DNA of 41,778 nucleotides from Erysipelotrichaceae bacterium (GTDB lineage Bacteria; Bacillota_I; Bacilli_A; Erysipelotrichales; Erysipelotrichaceae). Below are positions 1 through 6,138 of this stretch, piece after piece; position 1 is the first letter of the stretch, and every line of letters begins with the position of its first letter. The DNA lies in NCBI GenBank assembly GCA_017512885.1, contig JAFWEP010000040.1, positions 1-41,778 of the forward strand. The letters run 5' to 3'. Below the pieces are notes generated by a model that searched no databases, was not told the origin of the DNA, and saw nothing but the letters and a program-made list of their open reading frames with translations. Position numbers and translations under genes: made by a program.

Positions 1-82
1 CAAAAGAGCCTCCAAGAAAAAGAAAAGATCCGTGAACGATAAGGCGAAAGACTACCGTTACAGATCGGCGAAGAAGAAATGA
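1..82 (+). CDS. 3' end of an unidentified gene with a lysine-rich tail
   Basis: Only the last 26 codons are inside the window. The open frame begins at base 2 and ends with TGA at 80-82. The encoded tail is very basic (KKKK, KAKDYRYRS and a final AKKK), a kind of C-terminus common on RNA-binding proteins such as RNase R or DEAD-box helicases. Those are only possibilities, because no domain is visible. The frame closes just before a strong hairpin terminator and no start exists within the window. It could be a chance open frame, but its position right before a terminator, convergent to tldE, argues for a real gene end. Confidence 0.5.
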   Translation, partial: KRASKKKKRSVNDKAKDYRYRSAKKK

Positions 83-85
83 TCA

Positions 86-146
86 GAAAAAGGGCTGTCC
101 CTCAGCCGTGTTCAGTCACGGACTTTTCGGACAGCCCCTTTCTTTT
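86..146. terminator. Bidirectional intrinsic terminator between the left-edge gene and tldE
   Basis: GGGCTGTCC (92-100) pairs with GGACAGCCC (129-137). A-rich sequence lies on the left and a T-rich run (138-146) on the right, so it can stop transcription in both directions. It sits between two converging genes. The loop is long (28 nt), but it also contains a small CGTG/CACG helix. Confidence 0.75.
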
Positions 147-149
147 GGT

Positions 150-1442
150 TTAAGAGATGCGGATATCGCTGAAGACCGCGTATTTCGGTCCTTTCAGGGA
201 AAGCCCTCTTTCTCCGCTGACGACCTCTTCTTCCGGAGAGAAACGTACGGTCTTGATGGCTTCGTAGATATTGCCGCTGATCGAGAATCCGGTCAGCGGA
301 ACGATCTTCTCTCCGTCGTGGTAGAGCGCCAGACGGACTTCACCGCCGAAGTAGCCGGAACTTTCATCCAGCTGCGGGGAGGAGAAGTTCATCACTTCGA
401 GGTAGGGTCTCTGACGGTCTTCTTCGCTGATGCAGGCCTCGCTCTTCAGCACCATCACCGGATAGCTGCCGGTGATCTTTTCTTCTTTCAGGTAGGTGCC
501 GAAGCGCAGATCGCCCCAGGAAGCAACGGCTTTGCCGTCCTTGATGACAGTGGTCTCACCTAAGGGCAGACCGGAAGCATCGACCGGGGAGGAGTTGTTG
601 GCGCCCTTCTCTTCCCCTTTCAGGATCAGATCGAAAGGTACCGGAGAGATCTCCTGTCCGATCTCGTAGTGATTGCTCTTGTAGTAACGGCTGCGGTAAG
701 AGAGATCATTGGCGAAGTTGCCGACTAAGCGCATCAGCATGCCGCCCTTGACGTAGACCGGCAGGTCGACCGGGATCCCGGCTTCCTGCGGAGTGACCGC
801 TGCAGCCCGGTAGAGGACGTTATGCAGTTCTTCAGCCATAAGCTTCGTGAAGGCGGAGACATCGAGATCCGTCGTCGCATGGCTGAAGTAGAGCTCATAC
901 TCTTCTCCCTGCCAGGAACAGGAAGGAATGGATTCGAAGAACAGCGAGAGCTTCTCGAAGGAGTGCTCGACGCCGTTGGAGTTCAGGAAGTGCGTGCTGG
1001 TCTTGTTGACGAAGATCTCGGTCGCATTGAGGCTGCTGTTCTCGATCACGTCAGCCGCAAAGATGGCATCTGCCGCTTTGACGGCCAGTTCCGTCATATC
1101 GCAGACATTGTCCAGCTTGCGGGTGAGGTTCTCGCTCTTTTCCGCCAGCGGATAGTACGGGTTACGGGCAGCTTCGGCTTTCTTTAAGGTCGCTGCCGCC
1201 TTTGCCTTCAGGGTCTCAGCGTTGTCGGCGGCGATCAGCGCAAAGCTCGAAGAACCGCGGAAACCATCGAAATCTTTGTAAAGAGTGACGACCGTATCCG
1301 TCGTTTCGACAGCGCGGTTGGTCTCCAGATCTTTGAGGACATAGAATAACTGCCGGGATTCCGTCTTCGTTTCCCGGATCTCGTAAGCAGAGATGCCTTC
1401 CGCTTCGGAAAGGATCGTTTTGATTTCCTGAATATTCATCAT
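150..1442 (-). CDS. tldE: TldE/PmbA-family protein, partner of TldD
   Basis: A 430-residue protein of the TldD/PmbA (U62) family. TldE is the non-catalytic partner in the TldD-TldE heterodimeric zinc protease, which degrades unfolded or modified peptides in the cytoplasm. No HExxxH motif is visible, as expected for the TldE subunit. The C-terminal region contains the family-type stretch GGEVRLALYHDGEKIVPLTG followed by a glycine- and serine-rich segment. It overlaps the end of tldD by a few bases (start ATGATG at 1437-1442), which indicates translational coupling. The start may be either of the two adjacent ATG codons. A strong terminator follows. The large plus-strand open frames over this gene are shadows. 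Confidence 0.88.
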   Translation of the reverse strand: MMNIQEIKTILSEAEGISAYEIRETKTESRQLFYVLKDLETNRAVETTDTVVTLYKDFDGFRGSSSFALIAADNAETLKAKAAATLKKAEAARNPYYPLAEKSENLTRKLDNVCDMTELAVKAADAIFAADVIENSSLNATEIFVNKTSTHFLNSNGVEHSFEKLSLFFESIPSCSWQGEEYELYFSHATTDLDVSAFTKLMAEELHNVLYRAAAVTPQEAGIPVDLPVYVKGGMLMRLVGNFANDLSYRSRYYKSNHYEIGQEISPVPFDLILKGEEKGANNSSPVDASGLPLGETTVIKDGKAVASWGDLRFGTYLKEEKITGSYPVMVLKSEACISEEDRQRPYLEVMNFSSPQLDESSGYFGGEVRLALYHDGEKIVPLTGFSISGNIYEAIKTVRFSPEEEVVSGERGLSLKGPKYAVFSDIRIS

Positions 1443-2824
1443 CCCAGTTTCACCTTCGCTTTCAAATACGGTCCTCCGTCAGAGACGAAGACCCACTCCT
1501 TATGACCTTTGCCGCACATGCCGGAACCGATCACCCGATGTTCTTTGGAGACCATCGAGATCGAATTCAGCAGATCCAGGACAAAGCCGGAGATCACGAC
1601 CGGCGCGACGATCTTGCCGGTGAATTCCCCGTCTTTGATCTCAAGACCGTAGGCAGCCGTACACTGGATCTGCCAGTTCTTGGGATCTTCCATGCCGTTG
1701 TCGGTCTGGCAGAGATAGTAACCGTGCTTCACGGACTTGATCATGTCTTCGACTTCCGATTCACCGGGAGCGAAGAAGGTGTTGGTCATGCGGGTATACG
1801 CCTTGCGTTTGTAGGATTCGCGGCGGCCGTTGCCGGTCGGCTCGCTTCCCAGCTCCAGGGCGGAGAGGGCATCAGAGATGCCGGTCTGCAGGATGCCGTC
1901 CTTGATGATCAGGGTGTCATGAGCCAGGACGCCGTCATCATCGAAGAAATAGGAAGCAGCGGAGAGGACCGCGCCGGCGCCGTCATGCATATTGACCAGG
2001 GGGCTCGCGACCTGCTTGCCGATGTAGTTCATGGACTTGGCACGGTGCTTCACGAACATGTCCATCTCGACGCCGTGGCCGAAGGCTTCGTGAGCGATCA
2101 GACCGGTGATGGTGGGATCGGTGATGATGTCGTAGACACCGGGTTCGATGGCGGTCGCTTCCAGCATGTGCAGGACATGCTTGCAGGCCTTTTCCTTGCC
2201 GGCATCCAGTTCTTCCAGAGCCAGTGCGGTATCTGCTTCGTTCTCAGTGCAGTAGGCATCCTTCAGCACTTCCCCTTCCCGGCTCATCAGCATCATCATG
2301 CAGTTGGTCCAGGCGTAGTACTGATCGAGGCACTTTTTGGTCGATACGAAGATCTTGGAGACTTCCCGCTGACGGCACATGACATTGGCGTTGATGATCC
2401 GTTCATCATACTTCTCGCAGTATTCGCGGATCGCCGTCAGTTTCTCCATGATCTCCTGATCCGGCAAGGGATGCGCATCTTCCCGGCAGAAGGACTTTAC
2501 CAGTTCTTCTTCCTGAAGCGGCTGAGCAGAGACGAAATCCTGCTTCAGGACCGGAAGCTGCAGTTCCTGACGGACTTTCTGCAGATCCAGACCGCGGATG
2601 TCATTGCAGGAGTATTCGCTGTAGTGGGACTGTCCGTAGACCCGGATGACGAATCCGCATTCATTCTCGGTTTCGTCAGAAGACATCTGACGGGTACCGG
2701 ACAGGTACTGCTTGGTTTTGGCATAGGAACCCAGGACAGAGACGTAAGCGAAATCTTCCGACAGATCCTTTACGATCACTTTGGCATCTTCCAGGCGTTC
2801 CTGTAAAAAGGGATAAAGGGCCAT
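1439..2824 (-). CDS. tldD: TldD family zinc metalloprotease
   Basis: A 461-residue TldD homologue, the catalytic subunit of the TldD-TldE protease. The zinc-binding motif HEAFGHGVEMD is clear near the middle (HExxxH type). The frame stays open further upstream across the tRNA gene, but I chose ATG at 2822-2824 because a good ribosome binding site (AGGAGGATC) precedes it and the protein then starts at the family position (MALYPFLQERLEDA). The C-terminus has the conserved GMCGKGHKEWVFVSDGGP segment. It is the first gene of a two-gene operon with tldE and has its own extended -10 promoter. Its substrate here is unknown, and no peptide precursor gene is visible nearby. Confidence 0.92.
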   Translation of the reverse strand: MALYPFLQERLEDAKVIVKDLSEDFAYVSVLGSYAKTKQYLSGTRQMSSDETENECGFVIRVYGQSHYSEYSCNDIRGLDLQKVRQELQLPVLKQDFVSAQPLQEEELVKSFCREDAHPLPDQEIMEKLTAIREYCEKYDERIINANVMCRQREVSKIFVSTKKCLDQYYAWTNCMMMLMSREGEVLKDAYCTENEADTALALEELDAGKEKACKHVLHMLEATAIEPGVYDIITDPTITGLIAHEAFGHGVEMDMFVKHRAKSMNYIGKQVASPLVNMHDGAGAVLSAASYFFDDDGVLAHDTLIIKDGILQTGISDALSALELGSEPTGNGRRESYKRKAYTRMTNTFFAPGESEVEDMIKSVKHGYYLCQTDNGMEDPKNWQIQCTAAYGLEIKDGEFTGKIVAPVVISGFVLDLLNSISMVSKEHRVIGSGMCGKGHKEWVFVSDGGPYLKAKVKLG

Positions 2825-2854
2825 AAGATCCTCCTTTTCTAAATACCTGTAAGT

Positions 2855-2863
2855 ATTATAGCA
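2855..2863 (-). promoter_or_regulatory. Extended -10 promoter for tldD-tldE
   Basis: Read on the minus strand this is TGC followed by a perfect TATAAT (2855-2860), an extended -10 element. No good -35 box is present 17 nt upstream; the position is occupied by the T-rich tail of the tRNA terminator. Transcription would start near 2848, giving a short leader with an AGGAGG site. Confidence 0.55.
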
Positions 2864-2875
2864 GAGAATGCCGGA

Positions 2876-2903
2876 ACGAAAAGAAAACCGCTCAGAGAGC
2901 GGT
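2876..2903 (-). terminator. Intrinsic terminator after tRNA-Glu
   Basis: On the minus strand ACCGCTC pairs with GAGCGGT over a TCT loop and is followed by TTTTCTTTTC. It closes the transcript that carries the tRNA gene and separates it from tldD. Confidence 0.8.
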
Positions 2904-2915
2904 CTGTTTGTTATA

Positions 2916-2991
2916 TGGTGACTCGGACGGGGTTTGAACCCGTGAATGTCGCCTTGAGAGGGCGATGTGTTAACCATTTCACCACCGAGCC
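2916..2991 (-). tRNA. tRNA-Glu (anticodon CUC)
   Basis: A 76-nt cloverleaf read on the minus strand. The acceptor arm GGCTCGG pairs with CCGAGTC (one G-U pair), followed by discriminator A and an encoded CCA. The anticodon stem TCGCC/GGCGA encloses the loop CTCTCAA, giving anticodon CTC, which reads GAG (glutamate). The T arm contains GGGTTCAAACCCC. It sits 25 nt after rplT and is followed by its own terminator. Confidence 0.96.
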
Positions 2992-3010
2992 ATAGTGGAG
3001 CCGTAGCTCC

Positions 3011-3016
3011 ATTATA
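3011..3016 (-). promoter_or_regulatory. Possible -10 box upstream of tRNA-Glu
   Basis: A perfect TATAAT (minus strand) abuts the rplT stop codon and lies 19 nt before the tRNA 5' end. A convincing -35 box is not visible. A small hairpin (TGGAGC/GCTCCA, 2996-3011) lies between this box and the tRNA. The tRNA may be transcribed from here or by read-through of the infC operon. Confidence 0.35.
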
Positions 3017-3373
3017 CTACTTTTCCAGTGCTTTGGAAGCAGTTTCGCAGATAGATTTGAATCCTGCCGGATCGTTGATGGCGATCTCGGACAGCATCTT
3101 GCGGTTCATCTCTACGTTTGCGAGCTTCAGACCGTGCATCAGCTTGGAGTAGCTCAGTCCGTTCAGACGGGCACCCGCATTGATACGTGCGATCCAGAGC
3201 TTGCGCATCTCGTTCTTGAGCTTTCTGCGGTCATTGAAGGAATAACGCAGAGAACGCATGACCTGCTCATGAGCTGTACGGTACAGGAGATGCTTGGAAC
3301 CAAAGTAACCTTTTGCCGACTTCAGTACCTTTTTTCTTCTGGCACGTGTCGGGGTAGAACCTTTAACTCTCAT
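3017..3373 (-). CDS. rplT: 50S ribosomal protein L20
   Basis: An 118-residue protein of the standard L20 length. It is rich in lysine and arginine, with the typical opening [18 protein letters not shown] and [21 protein letters not shown]20 binds 23S rRNA early in 50S assembly. In B. subtilis it also represses its own infC-rpmI-rplT operon by transcription attenuation, and the leader upstream of infC here fits that scheme. The start is fixed by AAGGAGG before ATG. It is the last protein gene of the operon, 11 bases after rpmI. Confidence 0.97.
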   Translation of the reverse strand: MRVKGSTPTRARRKKVLKSAKGYFGSKHLLYRTAHEQVMRSLRYSFNDRRKLKNEMRKLWIARINAGARLNGLSYSKLMHGLKLANVEMNRKMLSEIAINDPAGFKSICETASKALEK

Positions 3374-3384
3374 CTTGAACCTCC

Positions 3385-3579
3385 TTAACCCTGCAGCAGG
3401 ACCTTGACGCGCTTAGCGTCGGTCTTGTCCATGATGGCACTCTTACGCAGAGATACCTTCTGTTTGTGTGTCTTGTTGGCGGCGAAGTGAGACGTGTAGG
3501 CGTGATGTCTCTTCAGTTTTCCGCTGCCGGTCACCTTGATGCGCTTGGCAAAGGTGCGCTTCGTTTTCATCTTCGGCAT
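3385..3579 (-). CDS. rpmI: 50S ribosomal protein L35
   Basis: A 64-residue basic protein with the canonical L35 opening [20 protein letters not shown] and the [19 protein letters not shown] core. It is a structural protein of the large subunit. AGGAGG precedes the ATG with good spacing. It lies between infC and rplT in the order conserved across most bacteria. Confidence 0.97.
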   Translation of the reverse strand: MPKMKTKRTFAKRIKVTGSGKLKRHHAYTSHFAANKTHKQKVSLRKSAIMDKTDAKRVKVLLQG

Positions 3580-3591
3580 TTGCTAGCCCTC

Positions 3592-4113
3592 CTATTTCTT
3601 TTTCGGTGCGATCACACAAGACATGATCCGTCCCTCCAGCATCGGCTTCTTTTCGACATTGCCGACCTCGGTAAGGGCTTCGGTAAACTCGTTCATCGTC
3701 TTCATGCCGACTTCCTGACGGGTGATCAAACGCCCGCGGAATCGCATGTCGATCTTGACCTTTTTCCCGCTCTCGAGCCATTTACGGGCCTGATTCAGCT
3801 TCGTTTCGAAATCATGCGTGTCGATGACCGGAGATAAGCGCAGCGGCTTGACTTCGGTGACATGCTGATTCTTCTTCGCTTCTCTGGCTTTCTTCTGAGC
3901 TTCGAAACGGTACTTCTCATAATCCATAATCTTGCAGACCGGCGGTTGTGCTTGCGGAGCGACACAAAAGAGATCCAGATCGAGATCATAAGCTTTCTCG
4001 AGCGCCTCTCTGCGCATCATAACTCCCATCTGTTCGCCCTCAGGGCCGATGACCAGGACTTCCTTGAAGTGGATGTTGTCGTTTACCAGATCATCATTTC
4101 TTCTTCTTGTAAT
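3592..4113 (-). CDS. infC: Translation initiation factor IF-3, with AUU start codon
   Basis: IF-3 binds the 30S subunit and checks start-codon and initiator-tRNA pairing. The first ATG in frame (4029) would begin the protein at GVMMRREALEKAYDLDLD, cutting off most of the N-terminal domain. Reading upstream restores the conserved segment NDNIHFKEVLVIGPEGEQMG in frame, and no ATG is available there. Two ATT codons (4116-4114 and 4113-4111) follow the ribosome binding site GGAGGT (4120-4125). The second has the better spacing (6 nt) and gives 173 residues; the first would give 174. An AUU start is the known device by which IF-3 limits its own translation. Both domains and the linker (residues about 75-95, KKAREAKK) are present. 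Confidence 0.95.
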   Translation of the reverse strand: MTRRRNDDLVNDNIHFKEVLVIGPEGEQMGVMMRREALEKAYDLDLDLFCVAPQAQPPVCKIMDYEKYRFEAQKKAREAKKNQHVTEVKPLRLSPVIDTHDFETKLNQARKWLESGKKVKIDMRFRGRLITRQEVGMKTMNEFTEALTEVGNVEKKPMLEGRIMSCVIAPKKK

Positions 4114-4125
4114 AATGACACCTCC

Positions 4126-4244
4126 ATGAAAATAAAAAGCGAGTCAAAGCCCACTATTTCTCCCGCATGCAGTAGCACGTGTACCCAAGTCCGAGGGACA
4201 TCAGGTGAGAAGTGGCCTTCTTCTTTCTACCTACTTTTTATTAC
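4126..4244 (-). ncRNA. L20-type attenuator leader of the infC operon
   Basis: The untranslated leader of about 120 nt runs from the promoter to the infC ribosome binding site. On the transcript GGCCACT (plus coordinates 4211-4217) can pair with AGTGGGC (4149-4155), closing a long domain with an inner TTCTC/GAGAA helix. The same AGTGGG is also the 5' arm of a terminator hairpin, so the two folds exclude each other. Position and logic match the Bacillota L20 leader. The family assignment comes from context and hand folding, not from a covariance search. Confidence 0.65.
4129..4155 (-). terminator. Regulated (attenuator) terminator upstream of infC
   Basis: On the transcript GTGGG (4150-4154) pairs with CTCGC (4139-4143, two G-U pairs) over a CTTTGA loop, followed by TTTTTATTTT. 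The stem is short and weak, as expected for a switchable terminator. It ends just before the infC ribosome binding site. Confidence 0.6.
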
Positions 4245-4250
4245 TCCATA

Positions 4251-4279
4251 ATAATAAGAACTTGACGTCATACTGTCAA
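4251..4279 (-). promoter_or_regulatory. SigA promoter of infC-rpmI-rplT
   Basis: A consensus -35 box TTGACA (4274-4279) lies 17 nt from TATTAT (4251-4256, 5 of 6). The -35 box is inside the last codons of trmD, and the spacer lies in the trmD 3' hairpin. Transcription would start near 4244. Confidence 0.8.
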
Positions 4280-4285
4280 GTTCTT
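4256..4285 (-). terminator. Hairpin at the trmD stop codon
   Basis: An 11-bp perfect stem, AAGAACTTGAC with GTCAAGTTCTT, overlaps the trmD stop (4268-4270). The minus-strand tail is ATTATTATGG, which is only moderately T-rich. The plus-strand tail is TTTCTTT. It may act as a weak terminator for trmD, and it doubles as part of the infC promoter. Confidence 0.5.
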
Positions 4286-5017
4286 TTCTTTACTGTTCTG
4301 CAATTCTTCGCGGATCTCCTGCAGAAGCTCTCTTTCTTCTTCGGTAAGCGCCCTTCCCTTCAGCAGATCGGGACGGTAACGAAGCGTTTCGTAGAGCGCC
4401 TGTTTCTTCCGCCAGCGGGCGATCTTCTGATGATCACCGCTCAGAAGTACCTTCGGAACAGACATCCCTTCATAGTGCTCCGGCTTCGTATACTGCGGGT
4501 ATTCCAGCAGGCCGTCATCATAGCTCTCGCTGTCCAGGCTCTCCTTGCGGATCGCTCCTTCCTGCAGACGGATCAGGGAATCCATCACTACCATCGAAGG
4601 CAGTTCTCCGCCGGTCAGGATGTAGTCACCGATCGAGATGCGCTCGTCGATATAGTTCTCGACGCGGGCATCCATGCCTTCGTAGTGTCCGCAGATGATG
4701 ACGATATGTTCCTTCTGCGCCAGCCGCCGGGCGTCCTGCTGGGTAAAGGGCTTTGCCTTGGGGGAAGTCAGCAGCACATAGCTGTTTTCCTTTACGACCG
4801 ATGATAATACCCGATGGATCGGCCCTGCCTTCATCAGCATACCGGCTCCGCCGCCGTAAGGCGTATCATCGACATGACGATGTTTGTCATTGGAGAAGTC
4901 GCGGATATCGACGACTTCCACCTCAGCCTTCCCGGCCTGCAGTGAACGCTTGATGATCGATGTATTCAGGAACGGCGGATACATCTCCGGGAAAAGGGTC
5001 AGGATCGAGAACTTCAT
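4268..5017 (-). CDS. trmD: tRNA (guanine-37-N1)-methyltransferase
   Basis: A 249-residue SPOUT-class methyltransferase that makes m1G37 next to the anticodon and so prevents frameshifting. The AdoMet-binding knot is seen in LLTSPKAKPFTQ, IICGHYEGMDARV and GDYILTGGELPSMVVMDSL. The length matches the family. The start overlaps the rimM stop (ATGA), so the two are translationally coupled, which is the conserved rimM-trmD arrangement. The 3' end carries both a hairpin and the infC promoter. Confidence 0.97.
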   Translation of the reverse strand: MKFSILTLFPEMYPPFLNTSIIKRSLQAGKAEVEVVDIRDFSNDKHRHVDDTPYGGGAGMLMKAGPIHRVLSSVVKENSYVLLTSPKAKPFTQQDARRLAQKEHIVIICGHYEGMDARVENYIDERISIGDYILTGGELPSMVVMDSLIRLQEGAIRKESLDSESYDDGLLEYPQYTKPEHYEGMSVPKVLLSGDHQKIARWRKKQALYETLRYRPDLLKGRALTEEERELLQEIREELQNSKEKNLTV

Positions 5018-5517
5018 AAGAGACCTTCGATCTCTTTTATGTGGATCTTCTTTTCTTCGAGGTCCACCTTCTCGATAAAGACCGGCAGGAACGGAACGAG
5101 GCTTTCGGAACCGTCTTCCTTGCGGACCCGCAGATAATTGGAAGTGACACCTTCCTCGACCTTGACGACCGTGCCTTTCAGCACTCCTTCACTGTAAACA
5201 GAGAGACCTTCCAGATCGCGGAAGTAGTACTCCCCTTTCGGTAAAGGCGGGATATCGTCTTCGTCTTTGTAGAGTTCGATGTCGCGCAGTTTCTCGGCAT
5301 CATCCATGGACTGGCAGCCTTCCAGCTTCAGCAGCCAAAAGTTGTCGGAACCGGAACGGGAGGAGACGATCTCTTTCCCCTGCTCATCGTTCTCCTGCAG
5401 ATAGATACGGCTTCCCTGACGGAAACGTTCTTTCGGAAAATCCGTGTAACAGTATACTTTTACTTCCCCTCTGACACCGAAGGGCTTGGTGATCTTGCCT
5501 ACGAGTATTTTCTTCAT
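5014..5517 (-). CDS. rimM: 16S rRNA processing protein RimM
   Basis: A 167-residue RimM with an N-terminal RimM barrel (VGKITKPFGVRGEVKV, residues 5-20) and a C-terminal PRC-barrel around GEYYFRDLEGLSVYSEG. It assists maturation of the 30S head, where it contacts S19. The frame is open upstream, but the protein family begins at MKKILVG, so I placed the start at ATG 5515-5517. No Shine-Dalgarno sequence precedes this ATG. Instead a perfect TATAAT ends 6 nt before it, just downstream of the khpA terminator, so the mRNA may be leaderless. The upstream ATG codons at 5553 and 5523 also lack a good site. Confidence 0.92.
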   Translation of the reverse strand: MKKILVGKITKPFGVRGEVKVYCYTDFPKERFRQGSRIYLQENDEQGKEIVSSRSGSDNFWLLKLEGCQSMDDAEKLRDIELYKDEDDIPPLPKGEYYFRDLEGLSVYSEGVLKGTVVKVEEGVTSNYLRVRKEDGSESLVPFLPVFIEKVDLEEKKIHIKEIEGLL

Positions 5518-5523
5518 GCCCAT

Positions 5524-5529
5524 ATTATA
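5524..5529 (-). promoter_or_regulatory. -10 box of a probable leaderless rimM-trmD promoter
   Basis: A perfect TATAAT on the minus strand, 6 nt (ATGGGC) before the rimM ATG. The khpA terminator U-tract is immediately upstream. A TTGACA-like box at 16-18 nt is poor (TGGAAT at best). Transcription from here would begin at or next to the rimM start codon. Confidence 0.45.
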
Positions 5530-5557
5530 AAAAAAGAAGGATGGAAATTCCATCCTT
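5528..5557 (-). terminator. Intrinsic terminator after khpA
   Basis: On the minus strand AAGGATGG pairs with CCATCCTT, followed by CTTTTTTT. The stem begins inside the khpA stop codon TAA. This is a textbook terminator, and it splits rpsP-khpA from rimM-trmD. Confidence 0.85.
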
Positions 5558-5804
5558 ACAGGGATTCGAATTTGATCGTGATCCGCTTGTTTTCGATCTT
5601 GGATGCGACCTGCATCATCTGCCGGATCGCATTCGCCATCATGCCCTGACGTCCGATCAGACGGCCGATATCATTGTTGGAAGCATAGACATAGAGCAGG
5701 ATCTCATTTTCGTTGAGGCTCTCCATCTGCTTCACGGCGACGCTGTCTTTCTCGTCGCAGATCGGTCTGACCAAATTCAGAAGCGTGTTCTGCAGGTCGA
5801 TCAT
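5556..5804 (-). CDS. khpA: KH-domain RNA-binding protein KhpA
   Basis: An 82-residue single KH-domain protein (YlqC/KhpA family). The GxxG loop is GRQG within NDIGRLIGRQGMMANAIRQM (residues about 45-64). In streptococci KhpA pairs with KhpB/Jag and binds many small RNAs and mRNAs, affecting cell division. It starts 3 bases after rpsP ends, the conserved rpsP-khpA pairing, and ends in a terminator fused to its stop codon. Confidence 0.92.
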   Translation of the reverse strand: MIDLQNTLLNLVRPICDEKDSVAVKQMESLNENEILLYVYASNNDIGRLIGRQGMMANAIRQMMQVASKIENKRITIKFESL

Positions 5805-5806
5805 GC

Positions 5807-6067
5807 TTACTTCGATTCCGCGAACTTCTTCATGATACCTGCATGAGACAGGATACCACGAACGGTGTCAGTCGGGATCGCGCCGTTTCCGAGCCACTTC
5901 AGGACCTTTTCTTCATCGATATTGATGATGGCCGGTTCCTTGGTGGGATCGTAAGTACCGACCGTCTCGATCTCGCCGCTGTCACGCGGGCTGCGGGAAT
6001 CGGATGCAACGATACGATAGAACGGAGCTTTCTTGGCGCCCATTCTCTTTAATCTTAATTTGACCAT
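5807..6067 (-). CDS. rpsP: 30S ribosomal protein S16
   Basis: An 86-residue S16 with the canonical opening [20 protein letters not shown] and the segment [13 protein letters not shown]. It is a 16S rRNA-binding protein needed for 30S assembly. GGAGG precedes the ATG. It is first in an rpsP-khpA transcript from a near-consensus promoter. Confidence 0.97.
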   Translation of the reverse strand: MVKLRLKRMGAKKAPFYRIVASDSRSPRDSGEIETVGTYDPTKEPAIINIDEEKVLKWLGNGAIPTDTVRGILSHAGIMKKFAESK

Positions 6068-6091
6068 ATTACTTTTCCTCCAACATGACCT

Positions 6092-6120
6092 ACTATACGC
6101 TTCGGTACAGATACTGTCAA
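6092..6120 (-). promoter_or_regulatory. SigA promoter of rpsP-khpA
   Basis: TTGACA (6115-6120), a 17-nt spacer and TATAGT (6092-6097). The element lies in the 71-nt gap after ffh. Its upstream half, with ACTTGACAGTAT preceded by an A-rich run, is nearly the same as in the infC promoter. Confidence 0.8.
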
Positions 6121-6138
6121 GTATTTTTCCTTTACGCT

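Noticed and set aside
1502-2806. 434-codon open frame on the plus strand opposite tldD
   Set aside because: It lies entirely antisense to a clear TldD with an intact zinc motif, and its product has no recognisable domain. Long shadow frames are common at this GC content.
4082-4126. Short ATG frame (MEVSLLQEEEMMIW) over the infC binding site
   Set aside because: Its ATG overlaps the infC Shine-Dalgarno, it has no binding site of its own and it stops after 14 codons. It is more likely a by-product of the infC start region than a leader peptide.
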